The notes: generated from the letters alone by a model not told the origin. A DNA stretch of 64,000 nucleotides from Enterococcus gilvus ATCC BAA-350 (GCF_000407545.1 NZ_ASWH01000001.1:1503501-1567500), one strand, 5' to 3'. Counted from the first letter of the stretch, positions 35,199 through 49,107 are shown. A program made the numbers and translations.

Positions 35199-35900
35199 AT
35201 GGGCGAACGAGCAGAGATCTTTTTGAGTACCTTCAATCGGATTGAAAAGGAATTGAAACGACAATTAGGAAATCCGGCAAATATGGGTTTCAGCGAAGCG
35301 GTGCGCCGGCTGTCAAAGCGTCATGACAATTTGATAGGAGACAGTGAGAATGATTTGCTTCAATTGGCACAGCTGCGTAATGCCATCGTTCATGACCAGG
35401 TCGCAGATGACTTTGTCATTGCAGAACCAAATGAATGGGCGGTCACACGTATTAAGCAAATCGAAGAAAATCTCTTGCGTCCTGAAAAAGTTTTACCGCG
35501 CTTCGAAAAAAATGTTACGGGATTTGAACGAAATCTTCCACTTAAAGAGATCATGAAAATCATCACTGAGAAACGATTTTCTCAATTCCCAGTGTATGAT
35601 AAAGGAGAATTTATGGGGCTGATCACACTTCGGACCATTGGATTCTATTTTGCTCAAGCTAGCTTAAATGGATCGTTAACACTTGAGGGACGAGTAGCTG
35701 AGGATCTATTGTTGGGAAATGGCAAACGATCCAATTTTAAGTTCGTTTCTGGTGACACAAAAGTTTCTGAAGTGGAAAAAATGTTTCATACAGAAGGCCT
35801 TTTAGAAGCAATTTTAATCACGAAAAATGGAAATTCTGATGGCAATCTCTTGGGAATCATCCGTCCACGTGATATTTATATACAAGAAGGGGAGCAATAG
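35199..35900 (+). CDS. CBS-domain-pair protein
   Basis: A 233-residue cytoplasmic protein. The N-terminal 90 residues form an all-helical part (EIFLSTFNRIEKELKRQL, LAQLRNAIVHD) resembling DUF4145/HEPN-like helical domains. The C-terminal 130 residues carry two CBS motifs (LKEIMKIITEKRFSQFPVYDKGEFMGLIT and the VSEVEKMF...LLGIIRPRDIY repeat), which usually bind adenine nucleotides and sense energy or second-messenger levels. ATG follows AAAAGGAGC. lspA starts 2 bases after its stop, so it is the first gene of the lspA operon. The ligand is unknown. Confidence 0.8.
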   Translation: MGERAEIFLSTFNRIEKELKRQLGNPANMGFSEAVRRLSKRHDNLIGDSENDLLQLAQLRNAIVHDQVADDFVIAEPNEWAVTRIKQIEENLLRPEKVLPRFEKNVTGFERNLPLKEIMKIITEKRFSQFPVYDKGEFMGLITLRTIGFYFAQASLNGSLTLEGRVAEDLLLGNGKRSNFKFVSGDTKVSEVEKMFHTEGLLEAILITKNGNSDGNLLGIIRPRDIYIQEGEQ

Positions 35901-35902
35901 GC

Positions 35903-36364
35903 TTGTTAGTTATTTACTTATTAATCAGCGCGGGAATCATCGCGCTGGATCAATGGTTCAAGTGGTGGATCGTAACTCAGTTTAACTTTGGAGACAGTCA
36001 AACCATCATTCCTAATGTGTTATCTTTAACGCACATACGAAATACAGGAGGCGCGTTTAGTTTATTTGAAGGACAGCAACTATTTTTTATTGTAATCACA
36101 ATCGTTGCAGTAATTGCCGTTCTCTATTATTTAGTGAAGCATTTAAATGAAAGCAAGTGGCTGACTTTCGGATTGAGTTTCTTTTTAGCCGGAGCTATTG
36201 GGAATTTTATTGATCGTTTTCGCTTGGGATATGTCGTAGATATGTTCCGTTTGGATTTTATTAACTTTCCAATTTTTAATATCGCTGATATGGCATTGGT
36301 CGTCGGCGTAATCATGATTTTTATTTATATTTTAATAGATGAGAGAGATAAGAAAAATGGATAA
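35903..36364 (+). CDS. lspA: Lipoprotein signal peptidase (SPase II)
   Basis: Aspartic membrane protease that removes signal peptides from prolipoproteins. The 153-residue protein has four membrane helices and the two catalytic Asp motifs GNFIDRFRLGYVVDM and FNIADMALVVG, plus the N-terminal ALDQWFKWW. The TTG start follows GAAGGGGAGC. It overlaps the pseudouridine synthase gene by 8 bases; lspA-rluD-like-pyr is the Bacillus gene order. Confidence 0.95.
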   Translation: MLVIYLLISAGIIALDQWFKWWIVTQFNFGDSQTIIPNVLSLTHIRNTGGAFSLFEGQQLFFIVITIVAVIAVLYYLVKHLNESKWLTFGLSFFLAGAIGNFIDRFRLGYVVDMFRLDFINFPIFNIADMALVVGVIMIFIYILIDERDKKNG

Positions 36365-37265
36365 TCAAATCGAAGTTATTGTTAAAGAAGAAAAGGGCCG
36401 AATTGATAAGGTGTTGAACGAACGATTGACTGATTACTCACGGTCGCAGATTCAGCAATGGATCAAAGAGCAGCATGTGTCGATCGACGGAAAAGTCATC
36501 AAAGCGAATTACAAAGTCAGTGCTGGGGATCACGTATTGATTGAAATCCCTGTGCCTGAAACCTTAGACCTTGTACCTGAAAATATGAATCTGGAAATCG
36601 TTTATGAAGATGAAGATGTCGTCGTGGTGAATAAACCACAAGGCATGGTGGTTCATCCTTCGGCAGGCCATCCTAACGGCACACTGGTTAATGGGCTGCT
36701 ATATCAAATCAAAAACCTTTCTACGATCAATGATGTTGTTCGTCCAGGGATCGTCCACCGTATCGACAAGGATACTTCTGGATTACTAATGGTGGCGAAG
36801 AACGATCGTGCCCATGAATCTTTAGCTCAACAATTAAAGGATAAAACATCTTTAAGAAAATATGTCGCGCTAGTCCACGGCGAGATTCCTCACGAAAAAG
36901 GACGAATTGAAGCACCTATTGGTCGTTCAAAGGTGAATCGCAAAATGCAGGCGGTGATTGAGGGAGGCAAATCCGCAGTTACCCATTTTGAGGTTTTAAA
37001 ACGATTTGAAGGGTATACTTTGATTGAACTGCAACTGGAAACTGGACGTACGCATCAAATTCGTGTTCATATGAATTATATTGGTTATCCTGTTGCTGGA
37101 GATCCATTATATGGACCGAAAAAGACATTAAAAGGCAACGGTCAGTTCTTGCATGCTAAATTGTTGGGGTTTGAACATCCTACAACAGGTGAAAACATGG
37201 TTTTTGAGGCACCGCTTCCTGAGATTTTCAAAAAAACTTTGAAACAGTTACAAGAAAAAGATTGA
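36357..37265 (+). CDS. RluA/RluD-family 23S rRNA pseudouridine synthase
   Basis: Isomerises uridines in RNA; the RluD-like architecture suggests 23S rRNA helix 69, but the target is inferred. An S4 RNA-binding domain spans about residues 13-75 (RIDKVLNERLTDYSRSQIQQW), followed by the synthase domain with VVNKPQGMVVHP, the catalytic Asp in VHRIDKDTSGLLM near residue 137, and LETGRTHQIRVHM near 225. The ATG at 36357 overlaps the lspA end; 302 residues. Its stop codon coincides with the -35 element of the pyr promoter. Confidence 0.93.
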   Translation: MDNQIEVIVKEEKGRIDKVLNERLTDYSRSQIQQWIKEQHVSIDGKVIKANYKVSAGDHVLIEIPVPETLDLVPENMNLEIVYEDEDVVVVNKPQGMVVHPSAGHPNGTLVNGLLYQIKNLSTINDVVRPGIVHRIDKDTSGLLMVAKNDRAHESLAQQLKDKTSLRKYVALVHGEIPHEKGRIEAPIGRSKVNRKMQAVIEGGKSAVTHFEVLKRFEGYTLIELQLETGRTHQIRVHMNYIGYPVAGDPLYGPKKTLKGNGQFLHAKLLGFEHPTTGENMVFEAPLPEIFKKTLKQLQEKD

Positions 37266-37290
37266 TTTCTCAAATGAGGAATAGTATAGT
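37262..37290 (+). promoter_or_regulatory. pyr operon promoter
   Basis: TTGATT (37262-37267), 17-base spacer, TATAGT (37285-37290). Confidence 0.78.
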
Positions 37291-37296
37291 GTCTGT

Positions 37297-37457
37297 AGTA
37301 AGAAATAAATAACTGAATAGAGATCCTTTAAGAGTAGTCCCGTGAGGCTAAGAAGGAAGTAGATAGTCGTTTGAACTAGGTGCGCCTAGGTGAACACTAT
37401 CATTTTGACGAAGTCGATAACATTCCTCCTACCTAATTACGGGTAGGAGTTTTTTTA
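37297..37457 (+). promoter_or_regulatory. PyrR-dependent transcription attenuator
   Basis: Contains the PyrR-binding loop TAGTCCCGTGAGGCTAAGAAGG at 37335-37356 (matches the AGUCC-GNGAGGCU-AGAAGG pattern) in the anti-antiterminator, and the terminator CTCCTACC (37426-37433) / GGTAGGAG (37442-37449) followed by seven T. With UMP bound, PyrR stabilises the first hairpin and termination follows. No second attenuator fits in the short pyrR-pyrP (35 bp) or pyrP-pyrB (42 bp) gaps. Confidence 0.93.
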
Positions 37458-37469
37458 TTGTAAAAATAA

Positions 37470-38021
<552 letters not shown>

Positions 38022-38056
38022 AATTACAGGTTAGACACTAGAAAGAGGAAGTTTTC

Positions 38057-39328
38057 ATGCAAGAGTTTCACAATGATGACGTTGTATTAGATATTCACGA
38101 CCGTCCAAGTGCGGGGCACTGGGTCGGGTTAAGTATTCAGCATTTATTCACAATGTTCGGCGCAACGGTTCTAGTACCGATTTTGGTTGGAATAAACCCT
38201 AGCATCGCGTTGGTAAGTTCAGGATTAGGAACGATAGTCTATCTGACAGTGACAAAAGGAAAAATCCCTGCTTATCTAGGCAGCAGCTTTGCCTTTATTG
38301 CGGCGATGAAATTACTGATGAAAAGTGATGGATATCCGGCAGTAGCACAAGGTGCATTGACCTGCGGATTGGTTTACCTGATCGTTTCCTTCATTATAAA
38401 AAAAATCGGTTCTGGCTGGTTGGATAAAATTTTGCCGCCGATTGTTGTAGGTCCTGTTGTAATGGTCATCGGTTTAGGGTTAGCCAGCAATGCTGCACAA
38501 AACGCTATGTACAATAACGGGGTATACAGTTTTAAATACGTGATGGTGGCCTTGATCACTCTAGCTTTGACAATATTCTTCAACATGTTCTTTACAGGAT
38601 TTCTAGGCTTGATTCCGATCCTTCTAGGTATCATCGGGGGGTACGTCACAGCCATGATTTTCGGCATCATTGATTACCAGCCGATTATTGACGCAAAGTG
38701 GTTGGCGATGCCAGCTTTCAGTGTGCCTTTTGTCAGCTATCAGCCCAAATTGTATATCAACGCGATAACCACGATGGCACCAATCGCCTTTGTAACCATG
38801 ACAGAACATATCGGACACTTGATGGTATTAAATAAATTGACCAAACGAAATTTCTTTGATGATCCGGGTCTGGATCGCACTTTGATGGGAGATGGATTGG
38901 CCCAAATCGTTGCGGGGTTTGTTGGCGGTCCTCCAGTAACAAGCTATGGAGAAAATATCGGTGTGCTTGCGATTACTCGAGTACACAGTGTCTTCGTTAT
39001 CGGAGGCGCAGCTGTGTTCGCAGTCTTACTAGGATTTGTAGGAAAACTGAGTGCGTTGATATTAAGTATTCCTGGACCAGTTATTTCAGGAATCAGTTTC
39101 ATCTTGTTTGGAGTTATTGCTGCAAGTGGATTGAAGATCTTAATTGAGAATAAAATCGATTTTGACCGTAAGAAGAATTTGCTGATTGCCTCAACAATTT
39201 TAGTTATCGGGATTGGTGGATTGGTCTTCGAGGCGGGAACCTTCACTTTGTCAGCAATGGCTCTTGCAACAGTCTTAGGAATTATCTTGAACCTGATTTT
39301 ACCGGATCAGGCACGCAGTGAAAAATAA
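38057..39328 (+). CDS. pyrP: Uracil permease
   Basis: Proton-coupled uracil importer of the nucleobase:cation symporter-2 family. The product is 423 residues with 12-14 hydrophobic segments. Characteristic stretches: HLFTMFGATVLVPILVGINPSIAL near residue 30, YLGSSFAFIAA near 74, MTEHIGHLMVL near 247 and GGPPVTSYGENIGVLAITR near 290. ATG follows AGAGGAAG. Lies between pyrR and pyrB as in B. subtilis. Confidence 0.95.
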   Translation: MQEFHNDDVVLDIHDRPSAGHWVGLSIQHLFTMFGATVLVPILVGINPSIALVSSGLGTIVYLTVTKGKIPAYLGSSFAFIAAMKLLMKSDGYPAVAQGALTCGLVYLIVSFIIKKIGSGWLDKILPPIVVGPVVMVIGLGLASNAAQNAMYNNGVYSFKYVMVALITLALTIFFNMFFTGFLGLIPILLGIIGGYVTAMIFGIIDYQPIIDAKWLAMPAFSVPFVSYQPKLYINAITTMAPIAFVTMTEHIGHLMVLNKLTKRNFFDDPGLDRTLMGDGLAQIVAGFVGGPPVTSYGENIGVLAITRVHSVFVIGGAAVFAVLLGFVGKLSALILSIPGPVISGISFILFGVIAASGLKILIENKIDFDRKKNLLIASTILVIGIGGLVFEAGTFTLSAMALATVLGIILNLILPDQARSEK

Positions 39329-39370
39329 AGAATCAACTCACGTTACTTAGGAATTAAAGGAGGAAAATTC

Positions 39371-40297
39371 ATGATCATCCAGTCTGAGGAAATTAGTCTG
39401 AAGCATTTATTGACGGTCGAAGCGCTCACTGACCAAGAGGTGATGGGTCTGATTCACAGAGCACAGCAGTTTAAGCAAGGCGCACGATGGACACCCCATA
39501 AGGATCAATACTTTGTCTCTAATCTTTTCTTTGAAAATAGCACACGGACGCATAAGAGTTTTGAAGTGGCAGAGAAAAAACTCGGACTGGATGTCATTGA
39601 CTTTGATGCCAAAACCAGCTCTGTTCAAAAAGGGGAAACATTATACGACACAGTTTTAACAATGTCCGCATTGGGTGTTGACGTGGCGGTCATTCGCCAT
39701 GGGGATGAAAATTATTATGATGAGCTCATCCAAAGCAAAACGATCCAATGCTCCATCGTCAATGGGGGCGACGGCAGCGGACAGCATCCGACACAGTGCC
39801 TACTTGACTTGATGACGATTTACCAAGAATTTGGACGATTCAATGGATTGAAAGTAGCAATTGCTGGAGATATCACCCATTCTCGAGTTGCCAAATCAAA
39901 CATGCAAATGCTAAAGCGGCTAGGTGCAGAGGTCTTTTTCTCTGGTCCAGAGGAATGGTATGACGAGAGCTTTGATGTGTACGGCACCTATCGACCGTTA
40001 GATGAGCTTGTTCCTGAGGTGGATGTCATGATGCTTCTACGGGTACAGCACGAACGGCACGACGGGCAAGAAAGTTTTTCTAAAGAAGAGTATCACGAAA
40101 AATACGGATTAACGATTGAGCGGGGAGGACGTTTAAAGAACCGAGCAATTATTATGCATCCTGCACCAGTCAATCGTGACGTTGAAATTGCGGATAGCTT
40201 AGTAGAAAGTTTGCAATCGCGAATCGTTCCGCAAATGACGAATGGTGTGTTTATTCGTATGGCTATTTTAGAGGCAGTACTAAGAGGAAAATCGTAA
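39371..40297 (+). CDS. pyrB: Aspartate carbamoyltransferase catalytic chain
   Basis: Carbamoyl phosphate plus aspartate to carbamoyl aspartate, the first committed pyrimidine step. The product is 308 residues with the carbamoyl-phosphate loop [12 protein letters not shown] near residue 55, [17 protein letters not shown] near 133 and the aspartate-binding LLRVQHERH near 222. As usual for Firmicutes there is no regulatory chain pyrI. ATG follows AAGGAGG. Confidence 0.97.
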   Translation: MIIQSEEISLKHLLTVEALTDQEVMGLIHRAQQFKQGARWTPHKDQYFVSNLFFENSTRTHKSFEVAEKKLGLDVIDFDAKTSSVQKGETLYDTVLTMSALGVDVAVIRHGDENYYDELIQSKTIQCSIVNGGDGSGQHPTQCLLDLMTIYQEFGRFNGLKVAIAGDITHSRVAKSNMQMLKRLGAEVFFSGPEEWYDESFDVYGTYRPLDELVPEVDVMMLLRVQHERHDGQESFSKEEYHEKYGLTIERGGRLKNRAIIMHPAPVNRDVEIADSLVESLQSRIVPQMTNGVFIRMAILEAVLRGKS

Positions 40298-40310
40298 AGG
40301 GGCAGACACT

Positions 40311-41591
40311 ATGAAAACATTAATTAAAAATGGAAAAATCGTAACGAAAGACAATCAAATGATGGCATGCGATCTTTGGTTAGAGAATGGTATCATCTTG
40401 GGTATCGGAAAAGACTTTTCAGAAATCACGTTTGATCAAGAGTACGATGCAAACAATCAATTAATTACACCAGGCTTAGTTGATGTACATGTTCATTTAC
40501 GAGAACCTGGCTTTACGTATAAGGAGACAATCAAGGATGGTTCAAAATCAGCTGCTCGAGGTGGATACACAACAGTCTGTGCGATGCCTAATTTGAATCC
40601 TGTCCCAGATACGGTAGAAAAATTCAATGAAGTATTAGCGATTATTGAAAAAGATGCGGTGGTTAAAGTCCTTCAATATGCGCCGATTACCGAGGAGCTT
40701 CGCAGTGAGAAGCTGACGGATCAAAAGGGGCTGAAGGCTGCTGGCGCTTTTGCCTTTACTAATGACGGTGTGGGGGTTCAGACAGCGGGTACAATGTACT
40801 TAGCTATGAAAGAAGCCGCAACCAACAACATGGCGCTAGTTGCACACACTGAGGACGAATCTCTGTTGTTCGGTGGTGTGATGCACAAAGGAGATATCAG
40901 TGAAAAATTAGATCTACCAGGAATACTAAGCGCCACCGAATCTTCTCAAATTGCCAGAGATTTGATTTTGGCGGAAGAAACCGGTGTGCATTATCATGTC
41001 TGCCATGTGTCAACAAAAGAAAGTGTCCGCGTAATTCGCGATGCCAAAAAAGCAGGTGTTCATGTAACAGCGGAAGTTTCTCCTCACCACTTGATCTTAA
41101 TCGATGAGAATATCCCTGAGGACCATGGGTATTGGAAGATGAACCCACCATTGCGAGGTGTAGACGATCGTGAAGCTCTGATTGAAGGCTTACTTGACGG
41201 AACAATCGATTGTATCGCCACAGATCACGCACCACACGGATTTGAAGAGAAAAATCAAAGCTTCTTGAAAGCACCATTCGGGATTGTCGGCAGCGAGACA
41301 GCCTTCCAATTAATCTACACACACTTTGTTGAAACAGGACGCTTTACATTGGAACAAGTGATCAATTGGATGGCAGTCAAACCGGCTGAAATATTTGGAA
41401 TGACTGCGGGTACACTAAACATCGGACAACCAGCAGATATCGCGATATTTGATCTAAGTCATGAAGAAGAAATCGATGACAAAAAATTTGCATCACTAGG
41501 AGTGAACACTCCTTTCACTGGCTGGCCGGTCAAGGGTGCAACACTGATGACCTTCGTGGATGGTCAGTTGGTATACAACAAGGAGGACTAA
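40311..41591 (+). CDS. pyrC: Dihydroorotase
   Basis: Zinc enzyme closing carbamoyl aspartate to dihydroorotate (426 residues, class I). Metal ligands: HxH in [11 protein letters not shown] near residue 59, His in VAHTEDES and HYHVCHVS, and Asp in [11 protein letters not shown] near 304. ATG follows AAAGGGG, 13 bp after pyrB. Confidence 0.97.
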   Translation: MKTLIKNGKIVTKDNQMMACDLWLENGIILGIGKDFSEITFDQEYDANNQLITPGLVDVHVHLREPGFTYKETIKDGSKSAARGGYTTVCAMPNLNPVPDTVEKFNEVLAIIEKDAVVKVLQYAPITEELRSEKLTDQKGLKAAGAFAFTNDGVGVQTAGTMYLAMKEAATNNMALVAHTEDESLLFGGVMHKGDISEKLDLPGILSATESSQIARDLILAEETGVHYHVCHVSTKESVRVIRDAKKAGVHVTAEVSPHHLILIDENIPEDHGYWKMNPPLRGVDDREALIEGLLDGTIDCIATDHAPHGFEEKNQSFLKAPFGIVGSETAFQLIYTHFVETGRFTLEQVINWMAVKPAEIFGMTAGTLNIGQPADIAIFDLSHEEEIDDKKFASLGVNTPFTGWPVKGATLMTFVDGQLVYNKED

Positions 41592-41595
41592 AACG

Positions 41596-42675
41596 TTGAA
41601 AAGACTTTTAATTTTAGAAGACGGTACAGTATTCGAAGGTGAAGGATTTGGTGCGGAAGCCAATGTCGTAGGCGAAGTCGTCTTCACCACTAGTATGACA
41701 GGGTATCAGGAAACAATCACCGATCAAAGTTTCAACGGACAAATCATTACGTTTACCTACCCTATGGTAGGAAATTATGGTGTAAACCGTGATGATTATG
41801 AATCAATCGCACCAACCTGCAAAGGCGTGATTGTAAAGGAACATGCGCGACTAGCCAGTAATTGGCGGAAACAAATGACGCTAGACGAATTTTTGAAACG
41901 TAAAGGAATTCCTGGCATTGCAGGTATCGATACACGAGCGTTAACAAAGAAATTGCGCAATGTTGGAACAATGAAAGGCAGTATCGTTGACCCAGCCGAT
42001 CAATTGGAACACTCCTTTGATCAACTAAAAGCAACAGTCTTACCAACGAATCAAGTTGCACAGGTTTCAACAGTCACACCTTATCCAAGTCCAGGTGTCG
42101 GTCGCAACGTTGTGGTCATTGATTTTGGATTGAAGCATAGTATCTTGAGAGAATTGTCACGCCGAGAATGCAATTTAACAGTAATGCCCTATAACACGGA
42201 TGCACAGACGATCTTGGATCTTTGCCCAGACGGTGTCATGCTGACGAACGGACCAGGAGACCCTAAAGACGTCCCTGAAGCAATAGAGATGATCAAACAA
42301 ATTCAAGGAAAAGTGCCTATTTTCGGAATTTGCCTCGGACATCAGCTATTCTCATTAGCAAACGGTGCGGATACGTATAAGATGAAGTTCGGTCATCGCG
42401 GATTAAATCATCCTGTAAGAGAAATCGCGACTGGACGAATCGACTTCACTTCTCAAAATCACGGATTTGCAGTAGATGAAAAAACGATCGATCCAGAAAA
42501 ATTAATGGTTACCCATGTGGAAGTCAATGATGGGACGATCGAGGGTGTTCGTCACCGCAACTATCCAGCCTTCAGTGTTCAGTATCACCCAGACGCTGCG
42601 CCCGGTCCACACGACGGTGTACATTTATTTGATGAATTTATGGAAATGATGGATGCATGGAAGGAGCAAGCATAA
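41596..42675 (+). CDS. carA: Carbamoyl-phosphate synthase small chain
   Basis: Glutamine amidotransferase subunit that hands ammonia to CarB (359 residues). The N-terminal domain begins [18 protein letters not shown]; the class I amidotransferase has the catalytic Cys in FGICLGHQL near residue 244 and His/Glu in [12 protein letters not shown] near 328. The TTG start at 41596 follows AAGGAGGA, whereas the in-frame start at 41560 lies within pyrC. It abuts carB with no gap. As the only car genes here they serve pyrimidine synthesis and presumably arginine synthesis too. Confidence 0.96.
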   Translation: MKRLLILEDGTVFEGEGFGAEANVVGEVVFTTSMTGYQETITDQSFNGQIITFTYPMVGNYGVNRDDYESIAPTCKGVIVKEHARLASNWRKQMTLDEFLKRKGIPGIAGIDTRALTKKLRNVGTMKGSIVDPADQLEHSFDQLKATVLPTNQVAQVSTVTPYPSPGVGRNVVVIDFGLKHSILRELSRRECNLTVMPYNTDAQTILDLCPDGVMLTNGPGDPKDVPEAIEMIKQIQGKVPIFGICLGHQLFSLANGADTYKMKFGHRGLNHPVREIATGRIDFTSQNHGFAVDEKTIDPEKLMVTHVEVNDGTIEGVRHRNYPAFSVQYHPDAAPGPHDGVHLFDEFMEMMDAWKEQA

Positions 42676-45600
42676 ATGCCAAAACGGACAGATATTAATA
42701 AGATCATGGTGATTGGTTCTGGACCAATCGTGATCGGACAAGCCGCGGAATTTGATTACGCCGGCACACAAGCTTGCTTAGCACTAAAAGAAGAAGGGTA
42801 CGAAGTTGTCTTGGTCAACTCGAATCCAGCAACGATCATGACGGATAAAGAAATCGCGGATAGCGTTTATATTGAACCGATTACTTTAGAATTTGTCTCC
42901 CGCATTTTACGTAAAGAACTGCCTGATGCGATTCTGCCAACACTTGGCGGACAAACAGGCTTAAATATGGCAATGGAGCTCGCCGACTCAGGCATCTTAG
43001 ATGAGTTGAAGATCGAACTGCTAGGAACAAAATTGTCAGCTATCGACCAAGCTGAAGACCGTGATTTGTTTAAGCAATTAATGGAAGAGCTGAACCAGCC
43101 AATCCCTGAATCAGAGATTGTCAACACTGTCGAAGAGGCGGTCGCTTTTGCCAACACGATTGGTTATCCTATCATCGTCCGTCCAGCCTTTACATTGGGC
43201 GGAACTGGCGGCGGCATGTGTGACAATGAGGATGAGCTTCGGACAGTTGCAGAAAATGGCCTTAAGCTTTCTCCAGCAACTCAATGTTTAATAGAAAAAT
43301 CGATTGCCGGCTTTAAGGAAATCGAATACGAAGTAATGAGAGATTCGTCTGATAACGCAATCGTAGTATGTAACATGGAGAATTTCGACCCGGTTGGTAT
43401 TCATACAGGTGATTCCATCGTATTTGCCCCCAGTCAAACGTTGTCTGACTATGAATATCAGATGTTGCGAGACGCATCATTATCAATTATCCGAGCTTTA
43501 AAAATCGAAGGCGGATGCAACGTTCAACTAGCACTCGATCCTCACAGTTTTAATTATTATGTAATCGAAGTGAATCCCCGCGTGTCTCGATCATCAGCCT
43601 TAGCAAGTAAAGCTACAGGTTATCCAATCGCGAAGCTCGCTGCAAAAATCGCAGTAGGATTAACACTGGATGAAATGAAAAATCCAGTTACCGAAACGAC
43701 ATACGCGGAATTTGAACCTGCCTTAGACTATGTGGTAGCCAAAATCCCCCGCTGGCCTTTCGACAAATTTGAAAGCGGCGAACGAGTGCTTGGCACACAG
43801 ATGAAAGCAACCGGCGAAGTGATGGCGATCGGTCGTAACATCGAAGAATCTCTACTGAAAGCTGTCCGTTCGCTTGAAATTGGAACATACCATGCAGAAT
43901 TACCTGAGTTAAGCGAAGTGACAGACGATGAGCTGACAGAAAAAATGGTCAAAGCTCAGGATGATCGTCTGTTTTATCTAACAGAAGCAATTCGACGTGG
44001 CTACTCAATCGAAGAAATCAATGAACTGACAAAAGTAGACTTGTTTTTCTTAGATAAATTACTTCACGTGGTGGAATTAGAAAACGCCCTCTCAAAGAAT
44101 AAAAAAGATGTCGACCTACTAAAAAAAGCCAAACAAAATGGCTTTGCGGATATAAAGATCGCCCAACTTTGGGATATGACCGCAAGTGACGTTCGGAAAT
44201 TTCGAACTGCAGAAAAAATCCTTCCTGTATATAAAATGGTTGATACCTGCGCAGCGGAGTTTGAATCTCAAACACCTTATTTCTACAGCACATATGAGTT
44301 TGAAAATGAAAGTGTCCGCTCAGAACAGGAATCTGTTTTAGTTCTTGGTTCGGGGCCCATCCGTATCGGACAGGGAGTAGAATTTGACTATGCAACGGTT
44401 CACTCGGTAAAAGCAATCCAAGAGGCGGGCTACGAAGCAATCATCATGAATAGTAACCCAGAAACAGTATCCACAGATTTCTCTGTTTCAGATAAGCTCT
44501 ACTTTGAGCCATTGACTCTGGAAGATGTGATGAACGTAGTGGAGTTAGAGCAGCCGATCGGCGTTATCGTACAATTTGGCGGACAAACTGCAATCAACTT
44601 AGCAGAGCCTTTAGTTAAGAATGGTGTGAAAATTCTAGGAACAACGATCGAGGATCTAGACCGAGCGGAAGATCGTGATCAATTTGAACAAGTCTTACAA
44701 AGTTTATCGATCCCACAACCACCAGGGGATACAGCGACAAGTGCTGAAGAAGCGGTGATAATTGCTGAAAAAATTGGTTATCCGGTATTGGTCCGTCCAA
44801 GTTATGTCCTAGGCGGTCGGGCGATGGAGATCGTTGAAAATCAATCGGATTTGGAAGATTACATGGCGCATGCAGTAAAGGCTTCTCCTGAACATCCGGT
44901 TTTAGTCGATCGTTATTTGATTGGTAAAGAGTGCGAAGTTGATGCGATCTGTGACGGTGAAACGGTTTTGATCCCAGGAATTATGGAACATATCGAACGA
45001 GCTGGAGTCCATTCGGGAGATTCGATGGCTGTTTATCCGCCACAAACCTTCTCTAAAGAGCTAAAAGCGACAATCGAGGAATATACACGACGCTTGGCAT
45101 TAGGTATGAACTGTATTGGAATGATGAATATTCAATTCGTTATTCACAACGATGAGGTCTTCGTCATCGAAGTAAACCCTCGGGCTAGCCGTACGGTGCC
45201 GTTCTTGAGCAAAATCACGAATATCCCAATGGCTCAAATTGCAACAAAAGCTATTTTAGGACAGCGTTTGAAGGAATTAGGATACGAAGATGGACTGTAT
45301 CCTGAAAGCAACATGGTCCATGTGAAAGCACCCGTTTTCAGCTTCACGAAGTTGCAAAAGGTTGATACTTACTTAGGCCCTGAAATGAAGTCAACAGGAG
45401 AAGTGATGGGGTCTGATCGCAGTCTAGCCAAAGCACTCTACAAAGCTTTCGCAGCATCAGGTCTGCACTTGCCAGATTTTGGGGCTGTCCTGTTCACTGT
45501 CGCAGACGAGAACAAAGTTGAAGCCTTAGAATTAGCAAAACGGTTCAAGGATGTTGGTTATAGCTTGATTGCAACAGCCGGAACAGCAAAATTCCTAGCT

Positions 45601-45858
45601 GAGAATGGGCTGAACGCTAAGACGATCGATAAAATATCAGAATCAGACGAACACAATGTGATTGATTTAATTCGCACCGGGGAAGCACAGGTAGTCATCA
45701 ATACGATGGATAAGAATCGACAAAATGCATCAGAGGACGGCTTCATCATTCGTCGGGAGGCTGTGGAGCACGGAGTTCCATTGTTCACCTCCCTAGATAC
45801 AGCAGATGCTATTTTACGAGTGATGGAATCACGCGCATTTTCAATCCAAGAAATTTAA
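42676..45858 (+). CDS. carB: Carbamoyl-phosphate synthase large chain
   Basis: Makes carbamoyl phosphate from bicarbonate, ammonia and two ATP. The 1060-residue product has two homologous ATP-grasp halves: [19 protein letters not shown] near residue 12 and [19 protein letters not shown] near 557, with FTLGGTGGG and [11 protein letters not shown] loops, then the C-terminal MGS-like allosteric domain ([16 protein letters not shown] near 965). The start codon follows the carA stop directly, with GGAGCAAG upstream inside carA. Confidence 0.97.
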   Translation: MPKRTDINKIMVIGSGPIVIGQAAEFDYAGTQACLALKEEGYEVVLVNSNPATIMTDKEIADSVYIEPITLEFVSRILRKELPDAILPTLGGQTGLNMAMELADSGILDELKIELLGTKLSAIDQAEDRDLFKQLMEELNQPIPESEIVNTVEEAVAFANTIGYPIIVRPAFTLGGTGGGMCDNEDELRTVAENGLKLSPATQCLIEKSIAGFKEIEYEVMRDSSDNAIVVCNMENFDPVGIHTGDSIVFAPSQTLSDYEYQMLRDASLSIIRALKIEGGCNVQLALDPHSFNYYVIEVNPRVSRSSALASKATGYPIAKLAAKIAVGLTLDEMKNPVTETTYAEFEPALDYVVAKIPRWPFDKFESGERVLGTQMKATGEVMAIGRNIEESLLKAVRSLEIGTYHAELPELSEVTDDELTEKMVKAQDDRLFYLTEAIRRGYSIEEINELTKVDLFFLDKLLHVVELENALSKNKKDVDLLKKAKQNGFADIKIAQLWDMTASDVRKFRTAEKILPVYKMVDTCAAEFESQTPYFYSTYEFENESVRSEQESVLVLGSGPIRIGQGVEFDYATVHSVKAIQEAGYEAIIMNSNPETVSTDFSVSDKLYFEPLTLEDVMNVVELEQPIGVIVQFGGQTAINLAEPLVKNGVKILGTTIEDLDRAEDRDQFEQVLQSLSIPQPPGDTATSAEEAVIIAEKIGYPVLVRPSYVLGGRAMEIVENQSDLEDYMAHAVKASPEHPVLVDRYLIGKECEVDAICDGETVLIPGIMEHIERAGVHSGDSMAVYPPQTFSKELKATIEEYTRRLALGMNCIGMMNIQFVIHNDEVFVIEVNPRASRTVPFLSKITNIPMAQIATKAILGQRLKELGYEDGLYPESNMVHVKAPVFSFTKLQKVDTYLGPEMKSTGEVMGSDRSLAKALYKAFAASGLHLPDFGAVLFTVADENKVEALELAKRFKDVGYSLIATAGTAKFLAENGLNAKTIDKISESDEHNVIDLIRTGEAQVVINTMDKNRQNASEDGFIIRREAVEHGVPLFTSLDTADAILRVMESRAFSIQEI

Positions 45859-45863
45859 TTCTT

Positions 45864-45890
45864 GCAGAGTGGGGCATGGCTTCACTCTGC
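45864..45890 (+). other. Intercistronic hairpin between carB and pyrK
   Basis: GCAGAGTG (45864-45871) pairs perfectly with CACTCTGC (45883-45890) around an 11-base loop. No T-run follows, so it is not an intrinsic terminator; it may tune mRNA stability or the relative level of the downstream genes. Confidence 0.5.
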
Positions 45891-45910
45891 CGATTTATAG
45901 GAGGGCCATT

Positions 45911-47597
<1,687 letters not shown>

Positions 47598-47598
<1 letters not shown>

Positions 47599-48314
47599 TG
47601 GAGAAAAGACCAATTATCGCTTTTGATTTTGCTTCAAAACACGAAATTGATGCTTTTTTAACGCATTTTCCAAAGGATGAAAAATTATTTGCGAAGATCG
47701 GTATGGAACTTTTTTATCAAGAAGGGCCAACGATCGTTCATGACTTACGTTCACAAGGGCATGATATATTTCTTGATCTAAAATTGCATGACATTCCAAA
47801 TACGGTCCAAAAAGCGATGCGTGGTATTGCTAAAATGGGGGTCAAAATTACAAATGTTCATGCAGCTGGAGGCGTAGAAATGATGCGCGCGGCGAAACAA
47901 GGGTTGTCAGAGGGAACAAAAGAAAATCAAGCAATACCTGAGCTGATTGCGGTGACGCAGTTAACCTCTACTAGTGAAGAACAAATGCATGAAGATCAAT
48001 TAATCAACGTTAGTCTGCATGAGAGTGTTCTTCATTACGCGGAATGTGCAGAAAAAGCAGGATTGGATGGGGTCGTGTGCTCAGCGCATGAAGTGGAAAA
48101 AATCCATGGGAAAACCAATCAACAGTTTATCTGCCTAACACCAGGAATTCGGCCACAGGGCACTAGCGTAGGGGACCAGAAGCGCGTAATGACTCCTGCA
48201 AAAGCGCGTGAAATTGGTTCAAATTATATCGTAGTTGGAAGACCTATCACTCAAGCAGAGGACCCTTACCAGAGCTATTTACAAATTAAACAAGAATGGA
48301 ACGGTGAAGCATAA
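47598..48314 (+). CDS. pyrF: Orotidine 5'-phosphate decarboxylase
   Basis: Final step to UMP. The 238-residue TIM barrel has [10 protein letters not shown] at the start, the catalytic [10 protein letters not shown] (Asp-Lys-x-x-Asp array) near residue 60, and [18 protein letters not shown] and VVGRPITQA near the C-terminus. ATG overlaps the pyrD stop; GAGGAGG precedes it. Confidence 0.97.
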
Positions 48315-48944
48315 ATGATCGCAGAACAAATCGCTAAAGATTTATTATCAATTGAAGCAGTTTCCTTGAGTCCTGATGAACCATTTACGTGGGCTAGCGG
48401 CTTGAAGTCACCGATTTACTGTGACAATCGAGTAACTATGAGCTATCCAGAAGTTCGTCGCGCAATTGCACAAGGGCTAGCTGCGAAAATTAAAGAAGAA
48501 TTCCCAAATGTACAGGTTATTGCTGGAACAGCAACAGCAGGAATTCCCCATGCAGCTTGGGTTGCAGAAATTCTTGATCTGCCAATGGTTTACATCCGCA
48601 GCAAAGCCAAAGATCACGGTCGCGGCAATCAAATTGAAGGTCGGATTACAGAAGGGCAGAAAATGGTTGTGATCGAGGATTTAATTTCAACTGGCGGAAG
48701 CGTATTGGAAGCAGCCGAAGCGGCAACGCGTGAAGGAGCAGACGTTTTAGGCGTCGCAGCAATCTTTACTTACGAGTTGGCTAAAGGAAAAAATAATTTT
48801 GAGGCAGCAGCGATGCCATTAATAACTTTAACAAATTATTCTACCTTGATTGAAGCTGCGTTGAAAGAAGACTATATCAATCATGAGCAACTTGAATTAT
48901 TAAAAAAATGGCGCAAAGATCCTGAAAACTGGCTGAATAATTAA
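48315..48944 (+). CDS. pyrE: Orotate phosphoribosyltransferase
   Basis: Orotate plus PRPP to OMP (209 residues). Seen: [16 protein letters not shown] near residue 24 and the PRPP loop [17 protein letters not shown] near 116. It starts directly after the pyrF stop and ends the operon; a terminator follows. Confidence 0.97.
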   Translation: MIAEQIAKDLLSIEAVSLSPDEPFTWASGLKSPIYCDNRVTMSYPEVRRAIAQGLAAKIKEEFPNVQVIAGTATAGIPHAAWVAEILDLPMVYIRSKAKDHGRGNQIEGRITEGQKMVVIEDLISTGGSVLEAAEAATREGADVLGVAAIFTYELAKGKNNFEAAAMPLITLTNYSTLIEAALKEDYINHEQLELLKKWRKDPENWLNN

Positions 48945-48956
48945 AAATGATTCGAA

Positions 48957-49011
48957 TAAATAAACCCTTGTTTGTTAGAAATATTCTAATAGTCAAGGGT
49001 TTATTTTTTAG
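48957..49011 (+). terminator. pyr operon terminator
   Basis: AATAAACCCTTG (48958-48969) and CAAGGGTTTATT (48994-49005) with an inner AU-rich loop, followed by TTTTAG. Confidence 0.85.
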
Positions 49012-49107
49012 TGAAAAAAATTTGTCTTTAAAGAAGTATATTAGAAGCCGAAAAGGATTTTTAATGGTATATTATTTTCAGAAGTTTTTTTGAAAAGAGG
49101 CTATAAA

